Shown here: one piece after another, positions 21,330 to 32,284 of the stretch | How the letters are laid out: every line of letters begins with the position of its first letter | Position numbering within the stretch: the first letter of the stretch is position 1 | Assembly: GCA_963924555.1 (NCBI GenBank) | Contig: OZ004582.1 | Span: 1,674,001-1,738,000, forward strand | Length of the DNA stretch: 64,000 bases | Origin: Crambe crambe | Taxonomy: Eukaryota; Porifera; Demospongiae; Poecilosclerida; Crambeidae | Direction of reading: 5' to 3' | Notes under the pieces: model-generated | Told to the model about the DNA's origin: nothing | The model's input: the letters and a program-made list of their open reading frames with translations, nothing else | Databases searched by the model: none | Program-made: the position numbers and the translations under genes

Positions 21330-23150
21330 ATTTGGCGACCCTGCTAGAGTCTCTTTTGTGTTTGAAGCACATTTTGGATGGACTAGGGCAGAACTTGAAT
21401 GACCACACGAGAACTCAACGCTCTATTGGCAGGCGTGGATCAGAGAACTACTAGTGGAGTCGGATGTATCGAGAGCGGAGCGACAAAGGGACACGGATAC
21501 CGAGACCATGGATGAACTACGCGAACAACTTCGGCTGAAGTCTCAGCGATCCTTGGAAGAGAAGGATGCACAGCAGAGTGTGAGAGAGTATTTGGCGAGG
21601 TGCGCGCGGTTTGCGACCTAACGGGAATGCTGACTGACTTGACTGGTACAGGCATGGCTTGAGCGATTTACTGAACGTGCTAGTTTGTTACACTGGTCAG
21701 AAGAACAACAGCTCTATCAGTTAAAATAGCATCTAGATAAGACAGCTCTAAGGGCCTTTCTCCAGAGCAACGTGATTCTTTTACAAGTGCTGTTGCAGCA
21801 CTCAAAAAGAGATTTAAGCGAGTAGACATAGAGGAACTCAGGGGTTTGGAGTTATTGTCCACAGAAAATTGAGACAAAAGCTGATAGGAGTGAAGCACCT
21901 GGCAAACATAGCTCAAAGCCAACGATTAGTACAGCTACCAGGGTAATGCTTCAGCTGTTGGGCCAACACTAGTTCTTGAGGTTAGCATAGAGGGTGTACC
22001 GGTTTCGTCTATGGTGGACACGGGATCTCAGTGCAGTATTATTTCAAGGAACATGCTGCAGAGTATAGGCAAACATTTAAAGGTCAAGGGAAAGATTGGC
22101 CAAAGTTGCAACCGGCATCAGCAAAGCTGTATGGAAAACAGGTGGGCATGAATTGGATATTACAGCCCAGGTCACATTCACAGTGGAGGCAGATGGTGAA
22201 GATGGCAGGACTGCAAGAGTTAGCTCGATTGATTGTAAGTCAGTACCAGCAAGAGCAAGTTTTTTCATTGAGGCAAAGGTGGAATCGGAAAAGATGCATG
22301 GCACCAACATTCTATTTGAACCAGATCCGAAGTTGGAGGCTGGCACTAGCTTAGGACAGGTAGAATGTGTTGGTGACTTAATGGAGACAGTCCAGTGTAT
22401 AATGCAAACTGTTTTGGCAGGGCTGGAGTGGAAATTTGTTTTGTATATATAGATGATGTAGAACACTACTTGGGGTACACTATTTCGAAGAATGGAATTG
22501 CTCCAGACCAGGATAAGACCAGTAAAATCCGAATTTACCCGGTGCCAACTGATGTTGGCAACCAAGTTGAAAGTTAGCATCGTATTACAGGAGGTTCATT
22601 CCCAACTTCTCCAGGATTGCTTCTCCTTTGCACGAAAGGTGTCAAGTTTGAGTGGACATCAACTTGTCAGGAAGCTTTTGGAAAACTGAAGGATTTGTTA
22701 TGTAGTGCTCCGGTGCTAGCATATCCTATAGATGGGTCAACCGCTTGGAAGATCGCACAGTCACACATCACAACTGCTCAACACCATCAGAAGAAGACTT
22801 ACGACAGACATTCCAAAATTGAAAGTTGGTCAGCATGTTTTAGTTCACATGCCTAGTGAACTGCAAGGACCTACATGGAAGTTTGCACGCCCTTTCCATG
22901 GGCCTTTCCGCATTTTGAGTTTAACTGATACCAATGCAGAAGTGAAGTTAATTGATGAGCCACACTCGAGCTCCATTTTTGTTTCGTTACAACGCATCCG
23001 ACCGTGCTATGATGAACTTCCGGACACATCATGGAGGTCAGTTACATGATCGTTATACTCCTTGTAAACCAAAGAACAAATCTGCTAAGGTTGCGGACCC
23101 GCCTGCAGAGTACCACGGACCTGTTACTCGTAAGAATAGTGAGAACTAAC
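21330..23150 (+). pseudogene. Degenerate Ty3/gypsy retrotransposon with internal deletion
   Basis: Plus-strand fragments of a gypsy element in the canonical order. TTTGGCGACCCTGCTAG near 21329 could be the primer-binding site. Gag remnants include AWLERFTERASLLHWSEEQQ (about 21650) and KTALRAF. The aspartic protease block is VSSMVDTGSQCSIISR (about 22000), with the DTG active site. The RT/RNase H boundary has LEWKFVLYIDDVE (about 22425), FEWTSTCQEAFGKLKDLL and APVLAYP (about 22640-22720). Integrase C-terminal sequence KLKVGQHVLVHMPSELQGP to RIRPCYDELPDTSW (22820-23035) follows directly, so most of RT, RNase H and the integrase core are deleted. Frame changes occur at almost every boundary. 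Confidence 0.8.
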
Positions 23151-23829
23151 TACACTAACTTTATTATTAATTTTTGCGTAGCTAGTTACCTGTTAATTTT
23201 TTTTTTTTTTGGTTTCATTTCCATGTAGTGCACCAAAGAGTGTACTCTTCCTTCATATTAGGAACTCCTCCCACATTCACATCCCACATCATAACATTTT
23301 CCCCCTCATATTTCATGACTCCTGTGCATAAGTGTAGTTGCTTGGCTTGCGATAAGCCAAGATGTGTATTCAGTAATAAGAAGCAGTATATACTGAAAAC
23401 CAAATTATTGTCAATCTTGCTATTGAAAGTAACTTGTTTCCCCCAAAAGTCATCCCTTATTTGAATCTATTTGAGTTCGTACTAGTGTGACCTGTGAATC
23501 ATCTATCGAGAGAGCATATTATTCGAATAAAACCCTCTGCTATGTGTCCATCGTGGTGGGAAGGAGTGTTTCATCCCAGATGAACTCTCAAACAAGTTCT
23601 TCCTATATGCTCTGGTTGTTCCAAGAAGAACTTGAAACCCATAACTTACATGCCCATTAGGAAGCATCCAGACAATAAATAATAATCCATAGTACTCATT
23701 GGTATTCATGTTCTTTAAAAAATTTTATTAAAAAAAAAATCCTACCTACCTACCCATAAATTTGCACCCCCTGTTACCCGGAACAAGCTTTCAATTACTG
23801 ATGGCCTTAATCTGAATCTCGTTAACTTA
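23151..23829. other. Stretch without a recognised gene
   Basis: Short frames on both strands have no domain. A T-run at 23195-23210 and an A-run at 23735 are the only low-complexity features. This may include the 3' LTR of the gypsy element. Confidence 0.35.
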
Positions 23830-24370
23830 TATAGGATCACACTGCAATGCTTGCAGTTGTTACTGAAGGAAGAGAAAAAGCTAGATGATGAAAAATACCC
23901 AGTCATTGTGGAGAATTCAGTTGTATTTGCCAGCTGGGAACATCTGTTACACTGAATTTAGGATTTACTGTTCCTGAAGGTAGCTATTATAGACTGATAA
24001 CTCTTTTACTAAATATGCTTATATTTTAGAAGAAAATAACTAGTTATTAGTGGATGTACCACCACCATGTGAATTCTGCTATGATCCTGATAATGCCAAA
24101 AGGGAGTATCATTCTTCTGCTATTGCTGTAAAAAGATGTCATTTCTGTCAAGAGTGGAGTCAAAAGGTAATCTTTGATACTGACATAAACTAACTCAATA
24201 CTAAGACTCACTACAGTTCCCTCACAACTCAAGCTGATTGAAATAATAGGTCAAGGTAGTTATGGAGTAGTTCATCTTGCATCGTGGCGTGGATCCCTTG
24301 TAGCTGCCAAAGTCATTAGTTTGAGCCCAAGGGATATAACAGTGATTCAAAGAGAAATAGAAATTTTAAA
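23830..24370 (+). pseudogene. Protein kinase gene fragment 1 (N-lobe exon)
   Basis: The last exon (24217-24370) follows an acceptor CTCACTACAG and precedes a GTAAGTG donor. It encodes a kinase N-lobe: LIEIIGQGSYGVVHLASW with the glycine-rich loop, then AAKVI with the ATP-binding Lys, then VIQREIEIL, the start of helix C. The type is TKL-like. Upstream, exon-like stretches at 24030-24166 (PCEFCYDP and KRCHFCQEWSQK, a CxxC...CxxC pair) and 23830-23980 (LLLKEEKKLDDEKYPVIVE) could belong to the same gene. Their phases do not join cleanly, and the middle one has a stop before LVDVPPP. The rest of the kinase is missing because unrelated RPA-like sequence follows at once. Confidence 0.65.
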
Positions 24371-24384
24371 GTAAGTGTTAGTTA

Positions 24385-25200
24385 TATCCTGAGTGTGAGG
24401 ATGTGTCCGTCCAGTTCGAAAATCAAAGAAGGCGGTGCACAAATCACCAGCTCGCTGTAGTCCATACTTCAGCAAAGCCTGTTGGGTTACATTGCATGTT
24501 CATAATGATATGGCACAAATGTTCCGATTGGAAAATCTTTGTACTGACGTACAACAACAGCTTTGAGTGAGTAGCAGCTTTCTTCCTCCATGGTGTCAAC
24601 GTCATCTTCCCATAGAGCTGTTGTTCTGATACTACTACTTCTTGTTTCTTTTTTCCACCAGTCACTATTTTGTGAACCACTCGTACATCAACGTTGACCT
24701 TTTGAAAAAAACTTGCAAAGTTGGCAATTGCATGACTGGTGGTGCAGCGTCAACCGTTGAGCCTGGGATCAGTCATCCAGTTGCAGCAATTGCCAACTTT
24801 GCAAGTTTTTTTTTTCAAAAGGTCAACATTGATGTACGAGTGGTTCACAAAATAGTGACTGGTGGAAAAAAGAAACAAGAAGTAGTAGTATCAGACTCCA
24901 AAACAACAGCTCTATGGGAAGACGACGTTGACACAGCAGCACTTCTATTTCATCACCTTGCCTAGATTTTTCAGTTCACAGTTACTCAAGTGAGCAGGTG
25001 TGTGGGATGAATGAAATGATGCCAGTTTCTTCTGCTGCTCAGAACTGAACCCCACAAAACGTTACTCTGTCGTACCATCTGTTAGTGTACCATCAAAGTA
25101 CACAGAGTGTTTCCCCTTTTTGAGTGGAGAAAGAGAAGTCAGTGTTGCATGCAGGCTTGCCTGGTTCCTGGACTTTATCAAACAAGATGCTTGCGAGCCA
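24385..25200 (-). pseudogene. RPA-like OB-fold protein fragment, partly inverted
   Basis: Minus-strand blocks resemble RPA1-type single-strand-DNA-binding domains carried by some sponge transposons. Upstream: SPLKKGKHSVYFDGTLTDGT, then FVGFSSEQQKKLASFHSS and HLSNCEL (about 25130-24975), broken by a stop after TDGTTE. Downstream: VVHKIVTGGKKKQEVVVS, then LWEDDVDT-type sequence and SYSLKAVVVRQYKD-like sequence (about 24680-24510), ending AEVWTT. The VVHKIVTGG block also exists on the plus strand at 24842-24930 because of a local inverted duplication. No intact frame covers the protein. The assignment to an RPA-like fold is from family memory. Confidence 0.5.
24594..24933. repeat. Long inverted duplication (arms about 140 bp, spacer 54 bp)
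   Basis: 24594-24731 and 24786-24933 are reverse complements with only a few differences: two extra T and a 7-base ACTCCAA insertion in the right arm, and a few substitutions. The arms carry the same RPA-like coding segment on opposite strands. The spacer is unique sequence. A transcript would form a very long hairpin. Confidence 0.85.
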
Positions 25201-26250
25201 TCAGATGAGGAAATTGTTGAATTTTGAGAAATGGACAAAAACGCTGAAGAAGATGCAACACCTCCTTTTATACTTCTAGTTGTTGTTCTTCACAAAGCTC
25301 ACGGATAGTCAACTTTTTCCTTCAATAAGCGATTTAAAGATTCATTATTGTTAGTAGTGAAATATTTGGGCGGGTTGCCTAAACCAGCCATGCTGCGAAC
25401 AGAGCTAATCACATGGGTTTTTCTTTACAATTCATAGATCGAAGCTTCCTAGTGATGTGTACCCTGCTTCCTATTCTGATGAATCATTATTCTGAAGAAG
25501 CATATGCTCATAGGGTCTATACCAAGGACACACCCAATGACTGACATAACCGAATCATCAAACGATACATTACGAACAAAATCAGACTCACTTGAATAAT
25601 GCTGTTCAAGAAGGTCATAAACTAAAAGCAGTTAGATGTCAAACTTGCTTTGTAACGCTTCATATGGGTTCGATCCCTGCACACTTCACCTGAACTTTGG
25701 ATATTAAGAATCCCACCAGCATCTTTATAAGTAGCACTCATAGGATTCATTTTTTATTACATTCTCCTTCATTACTTCCATTGTGTTAGCTTGTGTGCGA
25801 AAGTAAGGTCGTTGATTCTTTTTTGAGTTTCCATGATGAGTGATCTTTACAGGGAAGACAATATCAGAGATAGCAAAAAACACATAGCAGACTTTATCCT
25901 TATAAATTTTTACTCTCACCGGTTGTCAAACACAATGATGGTCCAAAACATTACAGGGCAGGATTCACAGGGAATTTCCATCCTTTATAATTCTTGCAAT
26001 TTTTTGTTATAAACCCTTCCTCACACATGTTCAATACCATGTTGAGTATACAAGTAAGTGTGGTCAGCAAAATGATAAGCGTTCCCACTGTAGCCTTATC
26101 AGTACAGCTAGCTAAATGATAGACTGAGGTAGCTCAAGTAGCTCCCGGAAAGAATCAATTTTCATTAAGGCATAGTAAAAGTCAGTATAGCTAGCTACCT
26201 ATGTAGCTAACAAATAGCTCATTACCTGAGGGAAAGTGGTAGTCTCGCGA
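25201..26250. other. Stretch without a recognised gene
   Basis: Only short frames without motifs. A GGTTCGATCCC word at 25667 resembles a tRNA B box but has no partner A box or stem. Confidence 0.4.
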
Positions 26251-26302
26251 GCCAGCCCACTTATTTTTTTCACGGGCGGTGGAAAAATAAGGGTCTGGTC
26301 AA
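26251..26302. repeat. Foldback repeat of the CTCG..AGACCC family, copy 3
   Basis: TAGTCTCGCGAGCCAGCCCA, TTATTTTTTTCACGGGCGGT, then GGAAAAATAAGGGTCTGG. It overlaps the left end of the palindromic MITE at 26283-26648. Confidence 0.6.
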
Positions 26303-26648
26303 ACTCGCATGGTCGAGTTGTTCTGAGTGTCCAGATTTTTTCTGGACGGATGTACGTAACACGTCATATTTCGTAATGGGGTGTGGCTTCAAGATATCCT
26401 GTGGGTAAGGACACAAAAACAGTCACAGCTTCTATTTGCTTTTCATTTATACTGCTTGTAGCCCAATAATTCAGCACTTTCCAAGATAGCCCTTTTCAAA
26501 GCTATGATCTTCTGCAGATCTGCTCGAGCAACATTGCACGTGCGATTATTCATAATACGCATGATGTCAGATTAAGGATCTGGCCGGCCAGTACTGCTGA
26601 CTCTGCAAAACAACTCGACCATGCGAGTTTGACCAGACCCTTATTTTT
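26283..26648. mobile_element. MITE with perfect 40-bp terminal inverted repeats
   Basis: 26283-26322 and 26609-26648 are exact reverse complements (AAAAATAAGGGTCTGGTCAA at the left end). The interior of 286 bases has no open frame. A TATATATATATA run borders the right end. I could not identify target duplications. The absence of mismatches between the ends suggests recent activity or gene conversion. Confidence 0.85.
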
Positions 26649-27745
26649 CTATATATATATATATATCACGGGTATTTCACTTAAGGCAATACATAAATTC
26701 ACGCATACGTAATTACGGTATTACATAGGAAATGTAACTGTTTACATGCCTCTTAGTTGCTAGGTGCATACAGCCCGGGTACTTACAGTGGTTTTGGGCG
26801 GGTTAACATAAACTGCAACATAGCAACCATTGAACGCTAATTGAATTCACAGCAGGAAGGAGGTACTTGTCTACGCTTGTTGTGGCCTTCAGGGAATTTT
26901 CCTTGATTTTCAAGCATGCAAGTCTGAACTTTGACCAGTTTCCACAAACCTTAGAAACCCCCTGGATCCGCTACTGTACAGCTACTCTTCTTCATGAGTT
27001 TTGTGGCTAGTGAAAGTCACACATGCGCAGTCATTGCATAGTCAGCATTTTGCAAGATCAGGTTGGCAAGGCTCTGTGCATCCCACCTATAGCAGTACTA
27101 AGTGGACTGGTAACAGTCACAAGTTTTATTATTTCACCTGCTGTGGTCGAAGTTCCCCCCACGGAGTGGTCTGAAAAGGCTTAGGTGTGGTTGACTATTA
27201 ATATGCCTACCACAAAGTCTGCATTATACCAGTACTAGTAGCTGCCATCAGGTGGTTACAAATCCAGTGATCCCACTTGGCTACTTGGAGATGCTACATC
27301 TTCCAATGGAGGGTGTTTACTAGGCCATTATGAGCTGGCCCTTTTCCTTCAACTTTATAATGGTCACTCATGGACACGTACAACAGGTATTGTTGTACGT
27401 ACAACTCACTGACTCATTGACAGTTTTAATTTGCACCCAATAAGTAACTACTTTCTATTTATGGCTTCAGTTACAGGGGATTCAAACTTCTCTATTCACA
27501 GCGTTTTTTATGGCTCTTCTCTCAGCCATTGTACTGCAAATTTAATTCACTAGAAGCAGTAGATAAAGAGTTTAGTACAAACCTTGGTAAGTTTGACTAG
27601 CACATGTGTGCTTTCATTAACATTGGCTGTTTTATTTTAGTTCACTTGCTCCATAAGCAGTGGAGATCTAAACCTAATATGGGCACTGCATTCAGTAGGA
27701 GCAGCTGGAAACACTGGCATCAATGGATGATCTCCTTTCTGGTAT
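26649..27745. other. Stretch without a recognised gene
   Basis: An AT dinucleotide run at 26650-26666. Otherwise nothing I can identify. A short frame at 27604-27867 runs across the left end of the hAT element and is therefore not a gene. Confidence 0.4.
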
Positions 27746-27750
27746 GTATT

Positions 27751-30341
27751 CAGGGTTCTGCCGAGGTTGTATTAGTAAGTGGTAAGGTGTATAGCACCAT
27801 CGGAAAAATTGATGCCTGGAGATTCATTTTAGTGCATTCTATCAAATCAAGATTTTCTTTTCTTTAATGACATTGGACAAAAATTAACATAACAATCTAC
27901 GATTTTTCTTTGCTGCCCAAAGTTTAACAGCATCTGCTACTGGAAATTCACTAGTTGGGGGTCCTTCAATGGCTATTCTAAGCAGAGAGTCTAAGGTATT
28001 CTCTTTCATTCGATTTCGTAGTCTCGTTTTGATGATTTTTAGTTGTGAAAAAGTCCTCTCAACGTCAGCAGTTTGTATAGGCACCACTCGGCAGATTGCA
28101 GCAAATATGCTCATGTTCGGGTATATTTGTGTCCATGCTGAATCGGAGCATAGCTTTGTAATAACATCCTTGTGTTGCAAATCACTGCAGTTTCCCACAT
28201 AAATTGTCTAAAGCTGCTCCATTCTTCCAGGCACTCTATTGAGTCTGCAACAATACCCTCAAATTGATGTGCTAAGGTTTCGATATCTTGGTTGCCATAT
28301 TCTGTGAATGCCTCTAGTAAGTCTGGTCCATCAAGCTGTTTTGGCAACTTAGCTGGGTTATAGACATCAAAAGATGCCATAACAGACTTGTCTTCAAATC
28401 TAGCCTCGATGTTACTGACTAGAGTGTCTAGATATGGGTTTCTGATGGACTTCTTGAAATAGTCTTCTCCTAAGTGTGATGGTTTTTTGAGTGTGATTCC
28501 AGATTTCTCCATTTCTCCTAACAATGCTGGTAGTGTTCTCATATTCACACCATCTACCGCTTTCAGCTGTTTGATTGCATTGACCGTACTTGATACCATT
28601 TTTGGTATGATACTGTAGTCACAGTTCGAGTTCTGAAAGCATTTTGTGTCACACAACAATAACATTGTACAGACAAACCTGTATTCAGTCACAAGTCTGC
28701 CTAGTCCGACTGCCTTGGCATCTGAGCGCTCTTCACCCTCTCGTTGAACAACAGATGTAAAGCATTTTCTTAGCCTGTTCACACTTCTTTCAGTGCTAAG
28801 CCACCTGGTGGAGCATGGGGCAAGCAGTTTTCCAGACTCATTGATTATAGTTTGAACTGCCTCCAATCCTGCAGTTCGGATTGCACTATTGTCAAAGAAA
28901 TCATAAAGCTGACGAAGGATGTTACTAAATTTTTGGACATATGCAACATTGTTCCCAGCTTGTGATGAGGCTAAATTCAGGCGGTGTGCTGCACAGTGTA
29001 CACCGATAACAGAGGGTGTAATGGTCTTGAGGCGAGCAACAACTCCATTGTGACAGCCCATCATAGTAGATGCACCATCTGTACCAATGCCTCTCATCTT
29101 AGATATTTCAAGCTGGGCAGACTTTACATATTCACACACACGAGTAGTTATGGTTTCAGCGCAAACACTGATGCAAGGTGAGTGATTTCCAGGTGCAGGT
29201 GTTTGAAGTGCCTCTATTTCTGGCTGTAATGTATCAATCACTTTTAGATAATGAGATTTTAGCTCTCCAGTTGTATCAATGTACCTAGCATGTATAGCCA
29301 ATTGTTCTGTGACAGTACAATCAGTGGTTTCATCCAGCATTAGGGCAAAATGGCTTGACTGCCTCACTTTGTTCAAAATCAGCATTTCAATTACTTCGGA
29401 AATGATGACCTCTTGAATTGACTTTTCACTTGTGTACAAAGCATTCTTTGCTACTTGCATTTTGGCCTTCATGTCAAGCCCAAGTAATTGCATCAAATCA
29501 AGCAAGGGTTCAAAGTTGGTGGTGTGAGCAATTCTCTGTTTTGCCAAAAAGTATAGGCAAGTAAAGGCTTGTTCTATAGGCTTTACAGGTACCTGGGGGT
29601 TGATGGCACTCTGAATTGTAGTCTTTTCAGCTTCCATTTTACATGAATATTTGTGAGAAGCACAACGTTCATGTGCTGTAATGCTCTGTAATCTGAGTCT
29701 GTTACAGGGAATGGAGTTCCAAGTACTATGAGCACCATGGCTGTGCTTCTGACACAGTGTACATAACATTCCCTGACCAGGTACGTACTTCAACCAATGC
29801 TGCCTTCCTTTTATCCACTCAGTACAGAACTTACTAGCTTGTTTTCACTTAGATCTTCTTGAAGAATCTGTAGATGAGCTCCCAGGTGCTGTAGATGAGC
29901 TCTCCTCCTGTGCCAGACGGTGACCACTGCTGGATTGGTCTTCTAAGGAACTAGCAGAGCTGTCATTGTCTTCATCTAGCCTGAGACGCTTAGGACTTGG
30001 TCCAGGCTCAGGGTTCTCTTTCTCTATCGATTTGCAGAACCGGCGAATAGACATTCTTGCACAAGCTAGCTAGCTAATCTGTCACAAATTTCACACGTGG
30101 TTATTGTACCTAATTAGATGCTTACTGAGCATGCTCAATTGTTCTAATTACTGCCCATCGTGCATGCAAGAAAAAGTTGGCTCTAGCTAGCTCTAGATCT
30201 AGATCCGGTCGCCTAGCTATAAGCAGAGGGCTACTAACAACTTCAGATATAATAATTGGTCGGAGCAAGGTTGTTGGTGGTCGGTTTGCATGATTAGCTG
30301 GTAGGATCCGACCATCACCGACCAATATGGGCAGAACCCTG
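27751..30341 (-). mobile_element. Nearly complete hAT DNA transposon (2591 bp)
   Basis: The ends are perfect 12-bp inverted repeats: CAGGGTTCTGCC at 27751-27762 and its complement at 30330-30341, flanked by GTATT on both sides. The only gene inside is a minus-strand transposase (27884-30054). The intact ends and target duplication show that this is one insertion event rather than an accumulation of fragments. The gene has two lesions, so the copy is probably no longer autonomous, but its ends could still be moved by a related transposase. Confidence 0.9.
27884..30054 (-). pseudogene. hAT transposase (ZMYM/DUF4371-like) with one in-frame stop and one frameshift
   Basis: Read from an ATG at 30054, MSIRRFCKSIEKENPEPGPS opens a Ser-rich acidic N-terminus that reaches a TGA at 29845-29847. 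The same frame continues past the TGA without interruption as KFCTEWIKGRQHWLKYV and GMLCTLCQKH, a zinc-binding BED/TTF-like region. The next 560 codons hold hAT signatures: HFALMLDETTDCTVTEQLA with an acidic catalytic residue, GIGTDGASTMMGCHNGV, and VHCAAHRLNLASSQ. Near 28198 the frame shifts by one base. The C-terminus then reads ADVERTFSQLKIIKTRLRNR, the conserved hAT dimerisation motif, and ends NRRLLC-stop. Total length is about 720 codons, full size for the family. No introns are needed. The only defects seen are the TGA and the single shift. Confidence 0.9.
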
Positions 30342-30346
30342 GTATT

Positions 30347-31766
30347 GGTCTACACATTCGTGGTTTTTTGCTACCACTTTGCATTTCATGGAATTTTAAC
30401 ATTCGAAAAAATCAATAGCTAATCATTGAAGGGTAACTAAAACTGGTCATCCTTCCAGCTGCTCACGATCACCACATGTGCAATTTTTACACTGTGCGTG
30501 AGCAATATATTGCAATGCATGCGAAGCGAAATTAAAATCGTCGAAATTTTTATAATCTAGCTTGGTACTGATATTCACGAAATTTTAATTCCTCGAAAAT
30601 ATCTACCTATACGGTAATTATAGTAGGTCTAGTGGGCATAAAAAATACCTTAAGGTGGGTACTAATTTTAGCATTTTGGGGTCTTATGGGTATTAATCAT
30701 AGATGCAAGTGCAAAAATCAAAAAATCTGCCAAAAAAGATACCAAATCCAAATATCAAGTAGAGATTTTTTGCATGTAGGGGACCCTTGCTTATTTTAAT
30801 ACATAAAATTCCCATTACATAGAGTACTATTTCCACAGTACTCCGAAATGGCTATGTTGACACCCAATCAAACTTCCACTCTACATCTACCCTATTTCCA
30901 TCCTACTTCCACTCTACATTCTGTACTTCCACCACCCTATTTCCTACTCCAGGAGGTGCACATGACAGGCACGTGATTGTCATATGACCATCTGAAGAAG
31001 ACATAACACAGGTTCTGTCATAGTTTGCATTGACTCCAGCGTCATCGCTGGGTATTAGCTACTTAAAAGCTGTTGAGCAATACGGTAGGCTGTATTATAA
31101 TTAATGTCCATTTCTGTTTGTGTATTTTTATATTCAGAGAATTGAGCGGTGGTGCGGTAGCCTCTACCAATGCTGCACAGGATTCTAGCTATTCGAATGA
31201 AATTCAACGCATAGACAGTTGATGCAGCTGAAGGACTGCATGATTGATGACTCCGCTATGTTCTTCCTATGTTTAAATGATTGGAAACATATATAAAAAA
31301 ACTTTTCAAGATCCCCATAATGCTTGCATTCTTGCTTACATGCTAGTTGCTACATACTTATCAGTTGCATTTGGAAAAAAAAATTTTCTTAGCCACATGG
31401 TTCAATTCAAGTTTGTACATGCGCAGCTAGCTGGTGGTGCTAAATTTAAAATTGACCCTTTGCCACGTGGTAAAGCTAAGCTCTAAATCCAAGAATGGCT
31501 GCTAGACGTAAGCTGGAGAAGGCTAGCAGTAGCTGTAGACCATCTTCTAAGCGTGAAAAGGGTAAGTAAATAGCGCCTTATAGGAAAATCCCATATTTGA
31601 TTAAGGCACTCAGTTACGGGTAGCTAAAAGGACATTAGGCATTAATACCCTAAATAGCCGTTTAGTCTTGGTGCTCAGCTGGAGATTATAAAATAGGCCT
31701 ACTAGAAGAAAGGTTCCAGCAGAAAATCTTCCCCAAAAGGTGAAAGATAACACACTTGAAGAACAA
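30347..31766. other. Stretch without a recognised gene, with a TTCCACTCTACAT repeat
   Basis: Near 30865-30950 the word CTTCCACTCTACAT recurs in a short pyrimidine-rich run. A 69-codon plus-strand frame (31277-31486) reads DPHNACILAYMLVATYLSVA, then RGKAKL, and has no recognised domain. Nothing else is supported. Confidence 0.35.
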
Positions 31767-32284
31767 ATATGTGACCGGCTCTGGGAAAACCATAAATGAC
31801 AACTATGATCCTCACAGATGAAGTTTGGAGCTCAGACTACAAGTACAAAGGCTTCAAATGAAGCGCTAAAGTTAGCTAGTCAGCCATTGAAGCTTCATGC
31901 ACGGAGATTCTAGTCAAGCTGAAATTCATTGAATTTTAGGCAGGCTTTCCAGCTTAAGCGCTGGGAAATATGAACTTACTAAGCTATCTGCGCTACCTTC
32001 GGTACCTTGCTTCTCTTCTCGGAGCTTTGGTTGGACTTTTCTCGAGCCAAAAGGCAAGAAACTAGCTTCTTACTAACTACAGTTCGAAACCCAACCCATC
32101 GTCAATTTAATAGTCCACGGGCATGTCCGGAAATAATGTTCACGTTGCTTAGTCAGCTTTTCTCGAAAAAACAATAACGCTAATGGACGCTACCTCGATC
32201 TTTCTAAGAGCTGTTCCTCAGGCGTCATAAAAGCAATAGTTTGGAAATTTGCGCAATAAAGAACCAAAGGGCCATAGATAATGT
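31767..32284. mobile_element. ATATGTGACCGG MITE, copy 2, inverted and truncated
   Basis: Starts with the same terminal repeat (ATATGTGACCGGCTCTGGGA at 31767). Its body is the reverse complement of 19830-20330 with high identity. The opposite terminal repeat is lost at about 32284, so only one end remains. Confidence 0.85.

Larger units (their letters stand above)
27746..30346. repeat. 5-bp target-site duplication pair GTATT around the hAT element
   Basis: GTATT occurs at 27746-27750, directly before CAGGGTTCTGCC, and at 30342-30346, directly after GGCAGAACCCTG. Most described hAT elements make 8-bp duplications. A 5-bp one would fit the hAT5-type group, and the second hAT derivative in this window shows the same length. 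Confidence 0.8.

Noticed and set aside
25660..25682. GGTTCGATCCC resembling a tRNA B box
   Set aside because: No A box, acceptor stem or anticodon arm can be drawn upstream, so it is not a tRNA gene.
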